Below the pieces are notes generated by a model. The model saw only the letters and a program-made list of their open reading frames with translations. It was not told the origin of the DNA and did no database searches. DNA of 64,000 nt, taken from contig CM056576.1 of NCBI GenBank assembly GCA_029721435.1, positions 69,147,876 to 69,211,875 on the forward strand, written 5' to 3'. Every line of letters starts with the position of its first letter. Within the stretch, counting starts at the first letter, position 1. Shown here in pieces: positions 1-9,476 of the stretch. The DNA is from Gymnothorax reevesii. Lineage: Eukaryota > Chordata > Actinopteri > Anguilliformes > Muraenidae. The position numbers were made by a program, and so were the translations under genes.

Positions 1-1584
1 AATATTAAATTTGCCCACAGATGACTTTGAAAGGTCAAACTCAAGGTCAGGAAAAATATTAGCGATGTGAAAAGATCTGACTTGAAATTTTAAAAAATTA
101 CTTCTCAAAAACTGTCTGATAACTTTTTTCTTAAATATGGCAATCAACTCACCCTGATACACTTTATGTACAGTGCGAGTGCCATTTTGATTGAATTGAC
201 GGAAGTGGGTCTAGTGGGGGTGCTGTACTTTAACATTGGGTCTTATGGAGAATGCGCCAAATGGCCTGTGGAAGCTAAATGGCTGCAGATAGAGATTAAG
301 TTTGTATTATTGAAATATAGGAAGTGATATATGACTTATATTTTGGCTGTTGACCTCAGATGACCATGAAGAGTCAAAGTTGAGGTCAAGCAAAATGTTA
401 CAATTTTCAAAGGCTTCTATTGCAGATTGGGAACATATGTGTATTGAACACTTATAGGAAGTCGTATATGAACTTTCATTTGGTGTCCTTGAACTTGAAA
501 TTCTGTGACCTTTGAAGGTCAAACTTCACAAAGTGAAATTACAAGGACTTCTAGCACCAAAACTATGACAGATAGAGCTTTGGTTTGTATTGTGGGCATA
601 TAGGAAGCCATGTATGAAGTTTCATTTGGTGACATAGAGCTTGACCTTCAGAGACCTACAATGACTAAACTTCACAGTGAAATTTCAATGACTTATGTCA
701 GCAAAATTGTTACAGATAAAGCGTAGGTTTGTATTGGAGATGTACAGGAAGTCATGCATGAACTTTCATTTGGGGGCCTTGAACCTGACCTCCGGTGACC
801 TTCAAAGTTCAAACTTGGCATTGTAAAATTTCAATGACACCAAAAGTATTACAGGTAGAGGTAAGGTTTGTATTGTGGGCAGATAGGAAGTCATGTATGA
901 AGTTTCATTGGGTGACCTTGAACTTCACCTTCAGTGACCTTCAACGGCCAAACTGTACAGTGAAATTACAATGACTTATCTCAGCAAAATCATGACAGAG
1001 TGTAGATTTGTATTGGAGACATATAGGAAGTCATATATGAACTTTCATTTGGTGACCTTCAAATTGATCTTCGAAGGTCAGACTTGACCAAAAGAACATT
1101 CAATGACTTGTATCACTAAAATGGTCACAGATGGAGCCTAGGTTTGTGTTACTGACATCTAGGAAGTCACATATGAACTTTAATTTGGTGACATTTAACT
1201 TGACTGTCAGTGACCTTTTGAGGGTCAAATAACAATGAATTATATCTCAGAATTAGTAACAGATTGAGCCAAGGTTTGTATCGAGCCATTTAGAAAGTCA
1301 AATATGAAGTCCATTTGCTGACCTCAACTTGACACTCCATGACCTTTAAAGTTCACAATTGACATATTGAATTTTCAATTACTTGTATTATCAAAACTGA
1401 TTCAGAGCTTAGGATTGTGTTTGTATTACGGGAGGTGTTATAAATGTATGTGAACTTTTATTTAGTGACCTTGACATTGATTTTCATTGATTCAAATGTC
1501 AAAATTCATATGAAATTTTCATTACTTGTATTATCACAATATTACTGCTTGCCAGTAATCTACAGGACCCTTGGTCCTATTTTT
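1..1584 (+). repeat. degenerate tandem repeat, about 140-bp period, with terminal hairpin
   Basis: Units recur with cores near 478, 623, 767, 906, 1046, 1182, 1312 and 1458 (spacing 131-148). Each contains a version of AGGAAGTCATATATGAACTT followed by TTTGGTGACCTTGAACTTGA and AGGTCA half-sites. The block ends with a 15-nt hairpin AGGACC-CTT-GGTCCT (1564-1578) and then ATTTTTT. The same ending occurs at 63179-63193 after a shorter block of related sequence, so this is the 3' end of a dispersed element rather than a local satellite. The left end is outside the window. No coding capacity is seen. Confidence 0.8.
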
Positions 1585-1796
1585 TAATATTAAGTTTATG
1601 AATTGGTTGATGAACATAATATTACTGTGTTTGTAATGGAGGTTAGTCTGAAGTTATGACGATGTAATTGATAAGGTTCTGAAGATGGTAATACCGAAGA
1701 ATGATGGTATCAATATGTTTATTAATGTGATAATACTGAGGTTATTCAGGTGTTATTAATGTTACCTACTATTAGTGGTCTAAAGCCCCTTAAAGC

Positions 1797-2490
1797 CATT
1801 TTTACCCCTCGGCCGTCTCTGGCCCGGAGGGGTATTGTCGTTACCTGCGTGTCCATCTGTTGTCCGTCCATGATTTGTCCGGGCCAGTACTCGGCAACTA
1901 ATGATCGCAGCTTCACCAAATTTTGTATGGTAACTCACTATGACCCATAAATGTGCAATGTCAGGTTTTTTGCTGGATTTGACCTTTGACCTTAGCGCTG
2001 TGAACTTGAGCCTGGAAATCTTGTCCGGGTCAGTACTCAGCAACTAATGATTGCAGCTTTACCAAATTTGGTATGGTAACTCACTATGACCCATAGATGT
2101 GCAACGTCAGGATTTTTGCTGGATTTGACCTTTGACCTTAGTGCTGGGACCTTGAGCCTTGAAATCTTGTCCGGGTCAGTACTCAGCAAGTAATGATTGC
2201 AGCTTCATAAAATTTTTTACGGTAACTCAGTATGACCCAGTAGATGGGCAACGTCACATTTTTTGCTGGATTTGACCTTTGACCTTAGCGCTGTGACCTT
2301 GAACCTGGAAATCTTGTCTGGGTCAGTACTCAGCAACTAATTTTTGCAGCTTCACCAAATTTGGTATGGTAACTCACTATGACACAAAGATGTGCAGTGC
2401 CAGGTTTTTTGCTGGATTTCACCTTTGACCTTAGTTCTGTGACCTTGGGGCAGGAAATCTTGTTTGGGCCCGAGGGGTATTCAGCAACGC
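1797..2490 (+). repeat. tandem repeat of about 146 bp inside a hairpin-started dispersed element
   Basis: The marker GTCCGGGTCAGTACTCAGCA recurs, with variation, at 1877, 2023, 2169 and 2316, with a degenerate fifth start at 2462. Each unit has CTCACTATGACCCA-like and TTTGACCTTTGACCTTA-like segments. The left end begins with a hairpin (CCCCTCGGCC ... GGCCCGGAGGGG, about 1806-1833) followed by TATTGTCGTTACCTGCGTGT. This layout is shared with the elements at 17618 and 28248 and is typical of nonautonomous Helitron/Helentron repeats (inference). Confidence 0.7.
1980..2431 (-). promoter_or_regulatory. array of DR1-type AGGTCA sites (putative)
   Basis: TGACCTTTGACCT (on the minus strand AGGTCAAAGGTCA, a perfect direct repeat with 1-bp spacing) occurs at 1980-1992, 2126-2138 and 2273-2285. 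A one-base variant is at 2419-2431. Each is carried by one 146-bp repeat unit. DR1 is the binding site class of RXR/PPAR, HNF4 and COUP-TF. Binding or function is not shown by sequence alone. Confidence 0.4.
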
Positions 2491-2679
2491 GTTATGTTTT
2501 TTATTTTTCTCAAGAGTGTCATGCACCACAAAGGTGCCCAGCCCACATCGGCTTTCAAGACACTGCTAAATAAACAAGAAAGCAGTAACCAATAAACATC
2601 GAACTGTAACCAATAAACAATGGCAGACATGAAATGCAAAAAAGAAAAAAATGTATACTTTCCACATTACACAAAAAGA

Positions 2680-2917
2680 GTCCTCTTAAGCTGTTGGTTT
2701 GCATTTCACAAGAACTGAGCTATGCGGAAAACTTGTTCTGCAAACAGATATTGAATTCTTAGTTCATCTGATATGGAAACCTTATCAAGACAATCGGTTA
2801 TTTTACAAAAGAGATTATATTTAAAAGCATTCTGTAATGGACAGTAGAACAGAAAGTGTATTTCATTTTATACTTCATTTAGGTCACACAGAAGACGCTT
2901 TCTGTCCTCCTCAGTTA
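2680..2917 (-). pseudogene. LINE ORF2 C-terminal end
   Basis: Minus-strand reading gives EEDRKRLLCDLNEV, EIHFLFYCPL and YNLFCKITDCLDKVSISDEL then IQYLFAEQVFRIAQFL. This is a typical LINE C-terminus with a degenerate Cys/His cluster (CDLN ... IHFLFYC). One in-frame stop is seen after LNEV. The 3' untranslated tail follows towards 2590. Confidence 0.7.
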
Positions 2918-2921
2918 TAGA

Positions 2922-3762
2922 ATGGAGAATGGAGATTAATGCTGCTGAGACTGAGATTATGCTCTTTAGAAAAAAAGGGGGAGTTACAGACTACATTTAA
3001 TTTTCAGTTTCGCTTACATTTTTTGTCATGTATATAGAGAGTTATAAATATTTAGGTCTTACACTGGATAACCATCTTAATTTTATAAAAGAAACTCAAA
3101 TTTTGTCAGATTCTACTGGGAGAGCTCTAGGAGCTGTCCTTCACAAAGTTAAATTTTGTAAGAATCTTGGTGACAAAACTTACACACAGCTTTACAATTC
3201 TTGTGATGGGCCCATCTTGGTTTATGCCGCTTGGGTCTGGGGGTACTGTAAAAATACTAAAGGGGAAGTGGTACACAATTGAGCTATGTATTGCTTTCTT
3301 GGGGTGCATAAATCTGCCCCAAAACTTGCAGTATGTGGCAATATGGGTTGGGAGCCATGTGAAGTGCGACATAAGGGTGACACGGTGTGACTCTCAATCA
3401 ATATGTCCAACACAGAATCTCTAAACAGATTTTTAATTGGGATGTTTCAAGTGGTTGATCATGGGCAAGGGAGCTTTCAAAAATTTTTGACAAGGTAGGG
3501 CTCCACTTTGTATAGGCGAACAAACAATTGTGCAATGTTAAGTTAATTAAAATAATGCTGTTGGAAAATTATAAATTAAAATGGGCTGAGGAAGTGTTGC
3601 AAAAACCTAAATTAAGAATGTATTGTTAGATTAAGACTTTATCTTCCAGTGCCCTATGGCAATCTTAACCTGCCTAGAGCACAGAGATCTGTATGTGCAC
3701 AGCTGAGAAGTGGTATCCTGCCTCTAGCTCTAGAAACAGGACTCTCTCATTCTATAATGCTT
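2922..3762 (+). pseudogene. inverted LINE segment (RT thumb and downstream)
   Basis: Sense strand is +, opposite to the rest of the LINE. It reads EINAAETEIMLFRKKGG (about 2935), then SYKYLGLTLDNHLNF, GRALGAVLHKVKFCKN and PILVYAAWVWGY (3028-3282), continuing out of frame as LGVHKSAPKLAVCGNMGWEP-like and SGILPLALETG near 3745. These are the regions that normally follow the YADD box. Outside this block the minus strand resumes with EEDRKRLLCDLNEV (from about 2917 downward), which is the text expected right after LALETG. Confidence 0.75.
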
Positions 3763-4317
3763 GATCTCAGTAATTAAGATAATTTAAAAATAAGGCGAAA
3801 AGCGTTGGAGAAAGAGTGTCACCCTGTGTCACTCCAAATGGAGTTGGAAACCAACCAGTCTTAAAGTCATTAACCTGAATTCATGCTGTTGGGTTTTGGT
3901 GAAATGCTTTTTTGGTTTAATAGGATTTACCATCTACCCCGGCCTTTAATAACTTAAAACAGTGAAGGTTGTGGTTTATACAATCAAAGGCTTCTTGAAA
4001 GTCTATAAATCAACAGAAAGAAGAGTTCCTCTCCTGAGTTCTTGCAGAAATTATAGCGGACAAAGAATATATGTGGTCAATACAAGACCTATTTTTTCGA
4101 AAGCCATTTTGTTTGTCTGCCTACAAACCTAAAGTTTCCAAATAACGTAGCCGCCGATTAAGAATACAGGAGTAAAGTTTATAGAAGCAGCTGAGTAGGC
4201 TCATCGCTCTATAATTCAGGGGAACTCTAGGGTCATTATTTTTAGATTTGGTAATGGGTTTTATTATAGAGGTGAGCCAGACAGTAAATACCACACTGGA
4301 CTCAAAGCAAATAAAAA

Positions 4318-4804
4318 TTAGTTTGCAAAAAATTGAAACAACTGGGGCACTTTTAATAATTCATTGGTCAGATTATCACAGCCAGAGGCTTTTTTCTCTT
4401 TAAGTTTCCTAATTGCCCAGCTGACTTCCTCATCTATGATACTAGTATTTAGGAACTGATTAACAAAGTAACCAGGCCGCTCCATATTTGGTCCCATACC
4501 ATTTTTTTGACCAACAATCATTTCAAGAAAACAGTTATCCCAGTCATCTGAACATATACTTCCCGAAAAGAGAAAGCCACAATCTGTTTCCCATTTTTTC
4601 AATACTGACTCAATAGCAATGGTAGAAGTTCCGTTCTCAAACATCACTTCCAGGGGAATAGCTGTAATTCTTTTAAGACCCAAGTTATTAATCAACTTTC
4701 AAAACATCTAAGGATTGTTAATTTGCAAATCTTCTTTTTTTAAAGCCTGCCCCCTCTCATATTTCCTTTTGTGGGCCCGCAACTGTGGATCAGAATTAAA
4801 TTGT
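4318..4804 (-). pseudogene. LINE linker and start of reverse transcriptase
   Basis: The minus-strand open stretch (4695-4318) starts INNLGLKRITAIPLEVMFEN and contains AIRKLKEKKASGCDNLTNE, the classic start of a LINE RT (finger motif ending in GxDxLTNELLK). Immediately upstream the frame reads NP*MF*KLINN, where stop codons replace residues usual in this family. If the solo LTR at 4805-5716 is skipped, the frame continues from KLRQ into FNSDPQLRAHKRKYERG. Confidence 0.8.
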
Positions 4805-5716
4805 TGTTAGAAATCGCTGATTTATATGTTTGTTTTTAGTATGTTTTAGTACTATTAGTTGCTATTTATTTATTTATCATATTTATTCTTTTAGAGTATG
4901 TATGTTTCTGTAAGATTGCGCTGTCTTTAGTCTTCAGTGTCTTCCTCTCGTTTCTGTCTCGTGGTGTCTTGTCTTTTTCATCACACTGTCTTCCCTGTAT
5001 TTCAGTTAGGTATTTCCTCTTCCTTCTCTCTTGCTGGTCTCATTGGCTATCCACACCTGAGAGTAGTTTCGTGAGGCATGGGTGTTTAGTTAGATTAGAG
5101 TTAGAACTCCACCCTTATCCTCTCTCTCTCCTATCACCGTCCTTGCTTTTCTAGCTCCACCTCTCTCTACAGCTGTCCGGTGTTTAGCTGGGATTCCACT
5201 TAATTAGTTTGTGTGTTTAAAAGGCCCACTTTTCCTCAGCTTCTTGTCGACTCGTTCCTTCCCATAGCTCGCTTTGGTTAAGTCTCGTTTCTGCGCTTTC
5301 TTGGTTTTGATTGTTGATTGCTCGTTTCTTGTTATATCTCCCGTAAGTCTTGTTATTGATTGTCTGTATTACGTTGGTTGATTGCTGGCTGATTGATTAA
5401 TACTCTGTTCTCCCTTATTCCCATTTTGTACCATTCTGTTTAGTTTCTCCTGTGTTCTCCCTTATCCCATCCAACTCCCTTTTTCCTTCCCCTTCCATTC
5501 CCTTAGCTCAGCCACTTTGTTACTGTCTTTGTGCGGATTGAATCTCTGGTTACCAAATTATTTCTGCTTGTCCCCTGACTCTGATTCTGACTATTCTGCA
5601 TTACCCTGTTTGCCTGGCTATCGTTCTGTTTCTGTTTTTGACCATGAGCTGTATTAATCCTAATAAACGCCCTGCCGATGCTGAACTGCATTTGAAGTCT
5701 AAGCCCGTTCCTTTCA
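4805..5716 (+). mobile_element. solo LTR of an LTR retrotransposon, inserted in the LINE
   Basis: The 912-bp segment begins TGTTAGAAATCG and ends CCTTTCA, giving the TG...CA ends of an LTR. It is flanked by a 5-bp target duplication ATTGT at 4800-4804 and 5717-5721. A TATA-like TTTAAAAGG is near 5216 and AATAAA near 5661, consistent with a + orientation. The host LINE reading frame is continuous across the insertion once the LTR and one ATTGT are removed. No internal retroviral genes remain. The family was not recognised. Confidence 0.85.
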
Positions 5717-6435
5717 ATTGTCTTAACTTAAACTCATTTCTTACTTCTTGTTTTCCCCTTAAATCCATATAATCCCACTTTAAAAATTCTTTTTCCGCGG
5801 CCCTCATGTCCATCCAAATTCCTTTATGCTCATTGTACCAATAGGGTTTAAATTTCCTTGAGGGACCATTTTTCCGGGCATTGTATGACTTTTCATAAGC
5901 CTCAAACTTTTTATAAGTGAACTGACAAAACTCATCATACCAATTATCCATTTCACTCTGATACTGAACTTGAGAACACCATTAAGCCGGGAGTCATTTG
6001 TCGTGACACCATTAAGGCATACACTGACATTCATTGGATGAGAAAAAATGAGGAGGAATTTTCCCAATATATTTTGGTGAGAGTGGACAAATAGCCTTTA
6101 CTTCAGGGGAATCCAAAATATCTGTAACAGAGACCCCACCTGCTTGAAAGGATAGGACCAAAATAGAATGATCGGGTACTTAGCAGCGATATCCTAGCGG
6201 GTTAAGACAGCAGGAACCTCCCCGCTCTAACAGCTCATTAGGGCTGTAAACACTCAACGCCAAACAGTTTCTAAGACATTCGTGCCGAGTGATTATATAA
6301 TCTGCTACTGCAGTCCCTTTCACAGAAATTGACGTAAAATTGTAGGTTCCAGGTATTCGCCCATGCAAACCACTGCTTTTTTAGACTTCCAGAAAATCAA
6401 TTAACATTTCACCCAGTTTATGCACCACATTAATT
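5717..6435 (-). pseudogene. LINE endonuclease C-terminus and linker
   Basis: Minus-strand reading gives GRIPGTYNFTSISVKGTAV then VDYIITRHE-like text (near 6300-6368) and VPDHSILVLSFQAGG (near 6140-6180), the end of an APE-type endonuclease with its D-H pair (DHS). It is followed by FKPYWYNEHKGIWMDMRAAE and KEFLKW in 5780-5870. The endonuclease N-terminus is missing because the Gmr1-like element begins at about 6436. Stops interrupt the frame. Confidence 0.75.
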
Positions 6436-7058
6436 GAACTTAAATTAAAACTGCTAGAGATTGAAAGGGAAGAAAGAGAGAAAGAAAGGGAGGAAAGAGA
6501 AAAACAAAGAGAATTTGAGAGGGAAGAGAGAAAGAAAGGGAAGAAAAAGAAAAACAAAGACAGTTTGAGTTAGAAAAATTAGCAAGACAGAGAGATTTCG
6601 ATTTACAGAGATTCGATAGAGACGACAGGCTCCAAATGGAGCAGCTAAAAATAAAAATAGCAGCCGATAATAAATTTTGTGCTAGCCAGGAGGTAAAACT
6701 GGTGCCTCCATTCGCAGAAAAGGATGTTGACAACTATTTCCACTGTTTTGAAAAGGTAGCAAAGAGTTTCCAGTGGCCAGAGGAACACTGCACTCTGTTT
6801 TTGCAAACTGTCCTCAAGGGTAAAGCTCAACAAGCCTATTCGGCTTTGTCTGCAGATGATTCCTCTGATTATGAGGTTGTCAAAAAGGTTATTTTGACAG
6901 CTTATGAGTTGGTTCTAGAGGCTTACCGACAAAAATTCAGAGGTCTGAAGAAATCTGACAATCAGACTGATGTGGAATTTGCTAACGAGAAGCAGGTTTG
7001 CTTTGAGCGCTGGTGTACTTCTATGGAGGTCAAGGATGATTTCAGCTCACTAAAATAG
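6436..7058 (+). pseudogene. Gmr1-like Gag, N-terminal and capsid part
   Basis: Starts with a purine-rich stretch encoding a long Glu/Arg/Lys helix (EIEREEREKEREEREKQ), broken by a frameshift near 6540. It then reads FELEKLARQRDFDLQRFDRD, KLVPPFAEKDVDNYFHCFEK and ELVLEAYRQKFRGLKKSDNQ. The last segment together with FANEKQVCFERWCTSM resembles a SCAN domain. An in-frame TAG at 7056-7058 interrupts the SCAN-like region, which continues in the next frame segment as MVLVEEFKNCV. The stop sits mid-domain, so it is more likely a mutation than a gag/pol boundary. Confidence 0.85.
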
Positions 7059-9476
7059 ATGGTGTTAGTTGAAGAATTCAAGAACTGTGTTAAGAATGAT
7101 ATTAAGACCTACCTTAATGAGAAGCAAGCACTGAATTTGCAATCAGCTGCCAAATTTGCAGATGAATATGTTCTCACACATAAGTCCAAATTTCAGTCTA
7201 GCAGTAACAAAAGATGGTTCCAATTTCAGAAAAAAGGTAACTGTGATACCCAGGATTCCTCACCCAAAGAGAAAGACAAATCTGGTGATGGTGCTCAGAA
7301 ATCCAGTCACAGGTCTGATCAAAGTGTAAAAGCTGACAGTGACAAAGGGGATCTATTTTGCAACTATTGCAAGAAATCTGGTCATATTACAACTAACTGT
7401 TGGTTCCTTAAAGCTAAGAAAGAAAAAGAAAAGGATACCAAACCAAATGACTTTGTGAAGACAAGGTTAGAAACCCCTGTAGTAGATGATCAGTCTGCTA
7501 GATTGCCTGCTTCATGTGGGGCTAAAAAGCCTGTTACAGCTGACTTTGTGAGGGATGAATTTCTTCCATTTGTGTCAGAGGGATTTGTGGCTCTAAATGA
7601 GCATTCTCCTCCTATCCCCATATATATCCTAAGGGATACCGGAGCTTCTCAGTCACTTTTGTTGATGGACTCTTTGGAGTTACGTGATGAGACCGCTTCG
7701 GGGGATTTCATACTTGTACAAGGTATTGAAGGGAGGACTGTATCTGTACCCCTGCGCTCTGTATTCTTGAAGTCAGATTTAGTTACAGGACAGGTAAAGG
7801 TGGGACTTATGTCAAGTCTACCTATCAAGGGTGTTTCTCTGTTGCTAGGCAATGACCTTGCTGGGGGCAATGTTGTTCCCCCTGTTCATCTTACTTCGCA
7901 GCCGAGCACTGAAGATGGCGATGAAGACCCATCTCTGTATCCTTCCTGTGCAGTGACTCGTGCTATGGCCAAGAAGGCTAAAGAAGAAGATGATGTGGTG
8001 CCGTCCAGCACATTGAATAGTCAGGACTCAGGTGGTTTGCCTCATGACTCTGTTCGGCCTACTATGGTTTCTCCGTTTGAGAACTTATCAGATACTTTTA
8101 TCAGTTCTTTGTTCAGCCAGCCAGATAGGTTTGGTGATTCTGATGCGTCTGGAGACTTGTCTCTGTCCAGAAAGCGGTTGATTGAGGAGCAAACTAATGA
8201 TCCTGAAATTTGTGTACTAAAGAGGAGAGCCCTTCCTGATAAAGAAATAGAAGCAGTTCCAGTTGGGTATTATCTAGACGATGGTGTGTTGATGCGGAAG
8301 TGGCGCCCTCCTGATATCCCTGCCAATGCAGATTGGGCAGTGGTGAGGCAAATTGTTGTTCCGAAGGTCTACAGGAATGAGATCTTAACAATGGCTCATA
8401 GTTTACCTTTAGGAGGTCATCTTGGTGTTAACAAGACTGTTGATAAGATCATGAAACACTTCTTCTGGCCCGGGCTTCGGAAAGACGTTTCCAACTTTTG
8501 CAAAACCTGTCACACTTGTCAGCTAGTTGGAAAACACCAGTTAGACCCACCTGTAGCTCCATTGCAGCCTATCCCAGCATTTGGGGAGCCCTTCTCTCTG
8601 GTCATTGTTGATTGTGTTAGTCCATTACCCAAAACTAGATCTGGAAATCAGTACTTGTTGACAATCATGTGTGCATCTACCAGATTCCCTGAAGCTATAT
8701 CTCTACGTAACATCAAGGCAACTGCAATCTCAAAGGCTTTGATGAAGTTCTTCACGTTGTTTGGCCTTCCCAGGGAAATTCGGTCAGACCAAGGTAGTAA
8801 TTTCACTTACGGTTTGTTTCAGCAGGTTGTGTATGAACTAGGTGCGAAGCAGATTCTTTCTAGTGCCTATCATCCAGAGAGTCAGGGTGCCTTAGAGCGG
8901 TTTCATTCCACTCTCAAGACAATGATGAGGACTTATTGTTATGACCATGAGAAAGACTGGGATGAAGGTGTTCATTTGCTGTTGTTTGCAGCTAGAGAAG
9001 CAGTGCAGGAGTCTACTGGATTCAGTCCGTTTGAGCTAGTGTTTGGCCATGAAGTGAGAGGACCTTTGCTATTATTGGGTGAACAATGGCAAGAGAAAGA
9101 ACTGCATATCATTCTGTTAGACTATGTTAGCAAGTTCAAGGAAAGATTGCGTGCAGCTTGTGACCTAGCCAAAGAGAAATTGAAATCAAGTCAGGGAAAA
9201 ATGAAAACTTGGTATGATCATAAGGCGAGAAGCCGTGAGTTTAAACCAGGAGACAAGGTTCTTGTGTTCTTTCCCTTGCAGTCCAATCCATTGCAGGCTA
9301 GATTTCATGGTCCATATGAAATTCTGACAAAACTCAATGATCTCAATTACATTGTGAGGACTCCAGATAGGAGAAAGCCAAAACAGTTGCGTCACATTAA
9401 CATGCTGAAGCCTTATCATGACAGAAATGCTAGGGTTGCAGCTGTCACTTCAGATTCCCCTGGTCGAGAAGTGTGA
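7059..9476 (+). CDS. Gmr1-like Gag end, protease and integrase (805 codons open)
   Basis: Residues 1-45 finish the SCAN-like capsid part. Residues 101-114 are a CCHC zinc knuckle (CNYCKKSGHITTNC). DTG at 193-195 is the retroviral-type aspartic protease active site. Residues 447-487 form the HHCC zinc finger of integrase. D518, D577 and E613 make the catalytic DD35E triad (RSDQGSNF, GALERFHS). FHGPYEIL near the end is the GPY/F motif. The frame is the same as the Gag segment upstream. It overlaps the RT frame by 59 bp, where reading passes to another frame at about 9455. Confidence 0.88.
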   Translation: MVLVEEFKNCVKNDIKTYLNEKQALNLQSAAKFADEYVLTHKSKFQSSSNKRWFQFQKKGNCDTQDSSPKEKDKSGDGAQKSSHRSDQSVKADSDKGDLFCNYCKKSGHITTNCWFLKAKKEKEKDTKPNDFVKTRLETPVVDDQSARLPASCGAKKPVTADFVRDEFLPFVSEGFVALNEHSPPIPIYILRDTGASQSLLLMDSLELRDETASGDFILVQGIEGRTVSVPLRSVFLKSDLVTGQVKVGLMSSLPIKGVSLLLGNDLAGGNVVPPVHLTSQPSTEDGDEDPSLYPSCAVTRAMAKKAKEEDDVVPSSTLNSQDSGGLPHDSVRPTMVSPFENLSDTFISSLFSQPDRFGDSDASGDLSLSRKRLIEEQTNDPEICVLKRRALPDKEIEAVPVGYYLDDGVLMRKWRPPDIPANADWAVVRQIVVPKVYRNEILTMAHSLPLGGHLGVNKTVDKIMKHFFWPGLRKDVSNFCKTCHTCQLVGKHQLDPPVAPLQPIPAFGEPFSLVIVDCVSPLPKTRSGNQYLLTIMCASTRFPEAISLRNIKATAISKALMKFFTLFGLPREIRSDQGSNFTYGLFQQVVYELGAKQILSSAYHPESQGALERFHSTLKTMMRTYCYDHEKDWDEGVHLLLFAAREAVQESTGFSPFELVFGHEVRGPLLLLGEQWQEKELHIILLDYVSKFKERLRAACDLAKEKLKSSQGKMKTWYDHKARSREFKPGDKVLVFFPLQSNPLQARFHGPYEILTKLNDLNYIVRTPDRRKPKQLRHINMLKPYHDRNARVAAVTSDSPGREV

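Larger units (their letters stand above)
2590..6435 (-). mobile_element. non-LTR retrotransposon (LINE), minus strand, rearranged and dead
   Basis: Read on the minus strand from 6435 downward this is one LINE ORF2: endonuclease end (6435-6120), linker (6100-5717), a 912-bp solo LTR insertion (4805-5716), further linker and RT start (4804-3770), then an inverted block (2922-3762, sense on +), and finally the C-terminal end (2917-2680) with a 3' tail carrying two GTTTATTGGTTAC repeats near 2590-2620. The RT motif VTQGDTLSPTLFAL lies at about 3791-3833. Many stops and frameshifts are present. The YADD-containing segment is missing at the inversion junction. The clade is not determined. Confidence 0.85.

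Noticed and set aside
1..2490. Regularly spaced repeats resembling a CRISPR array
   Set aside because: Units are 131-148 bp, degenerate throughout and without distinct conserved repeat/variable spacer structure. The setting is a vertebrate intron or flank.
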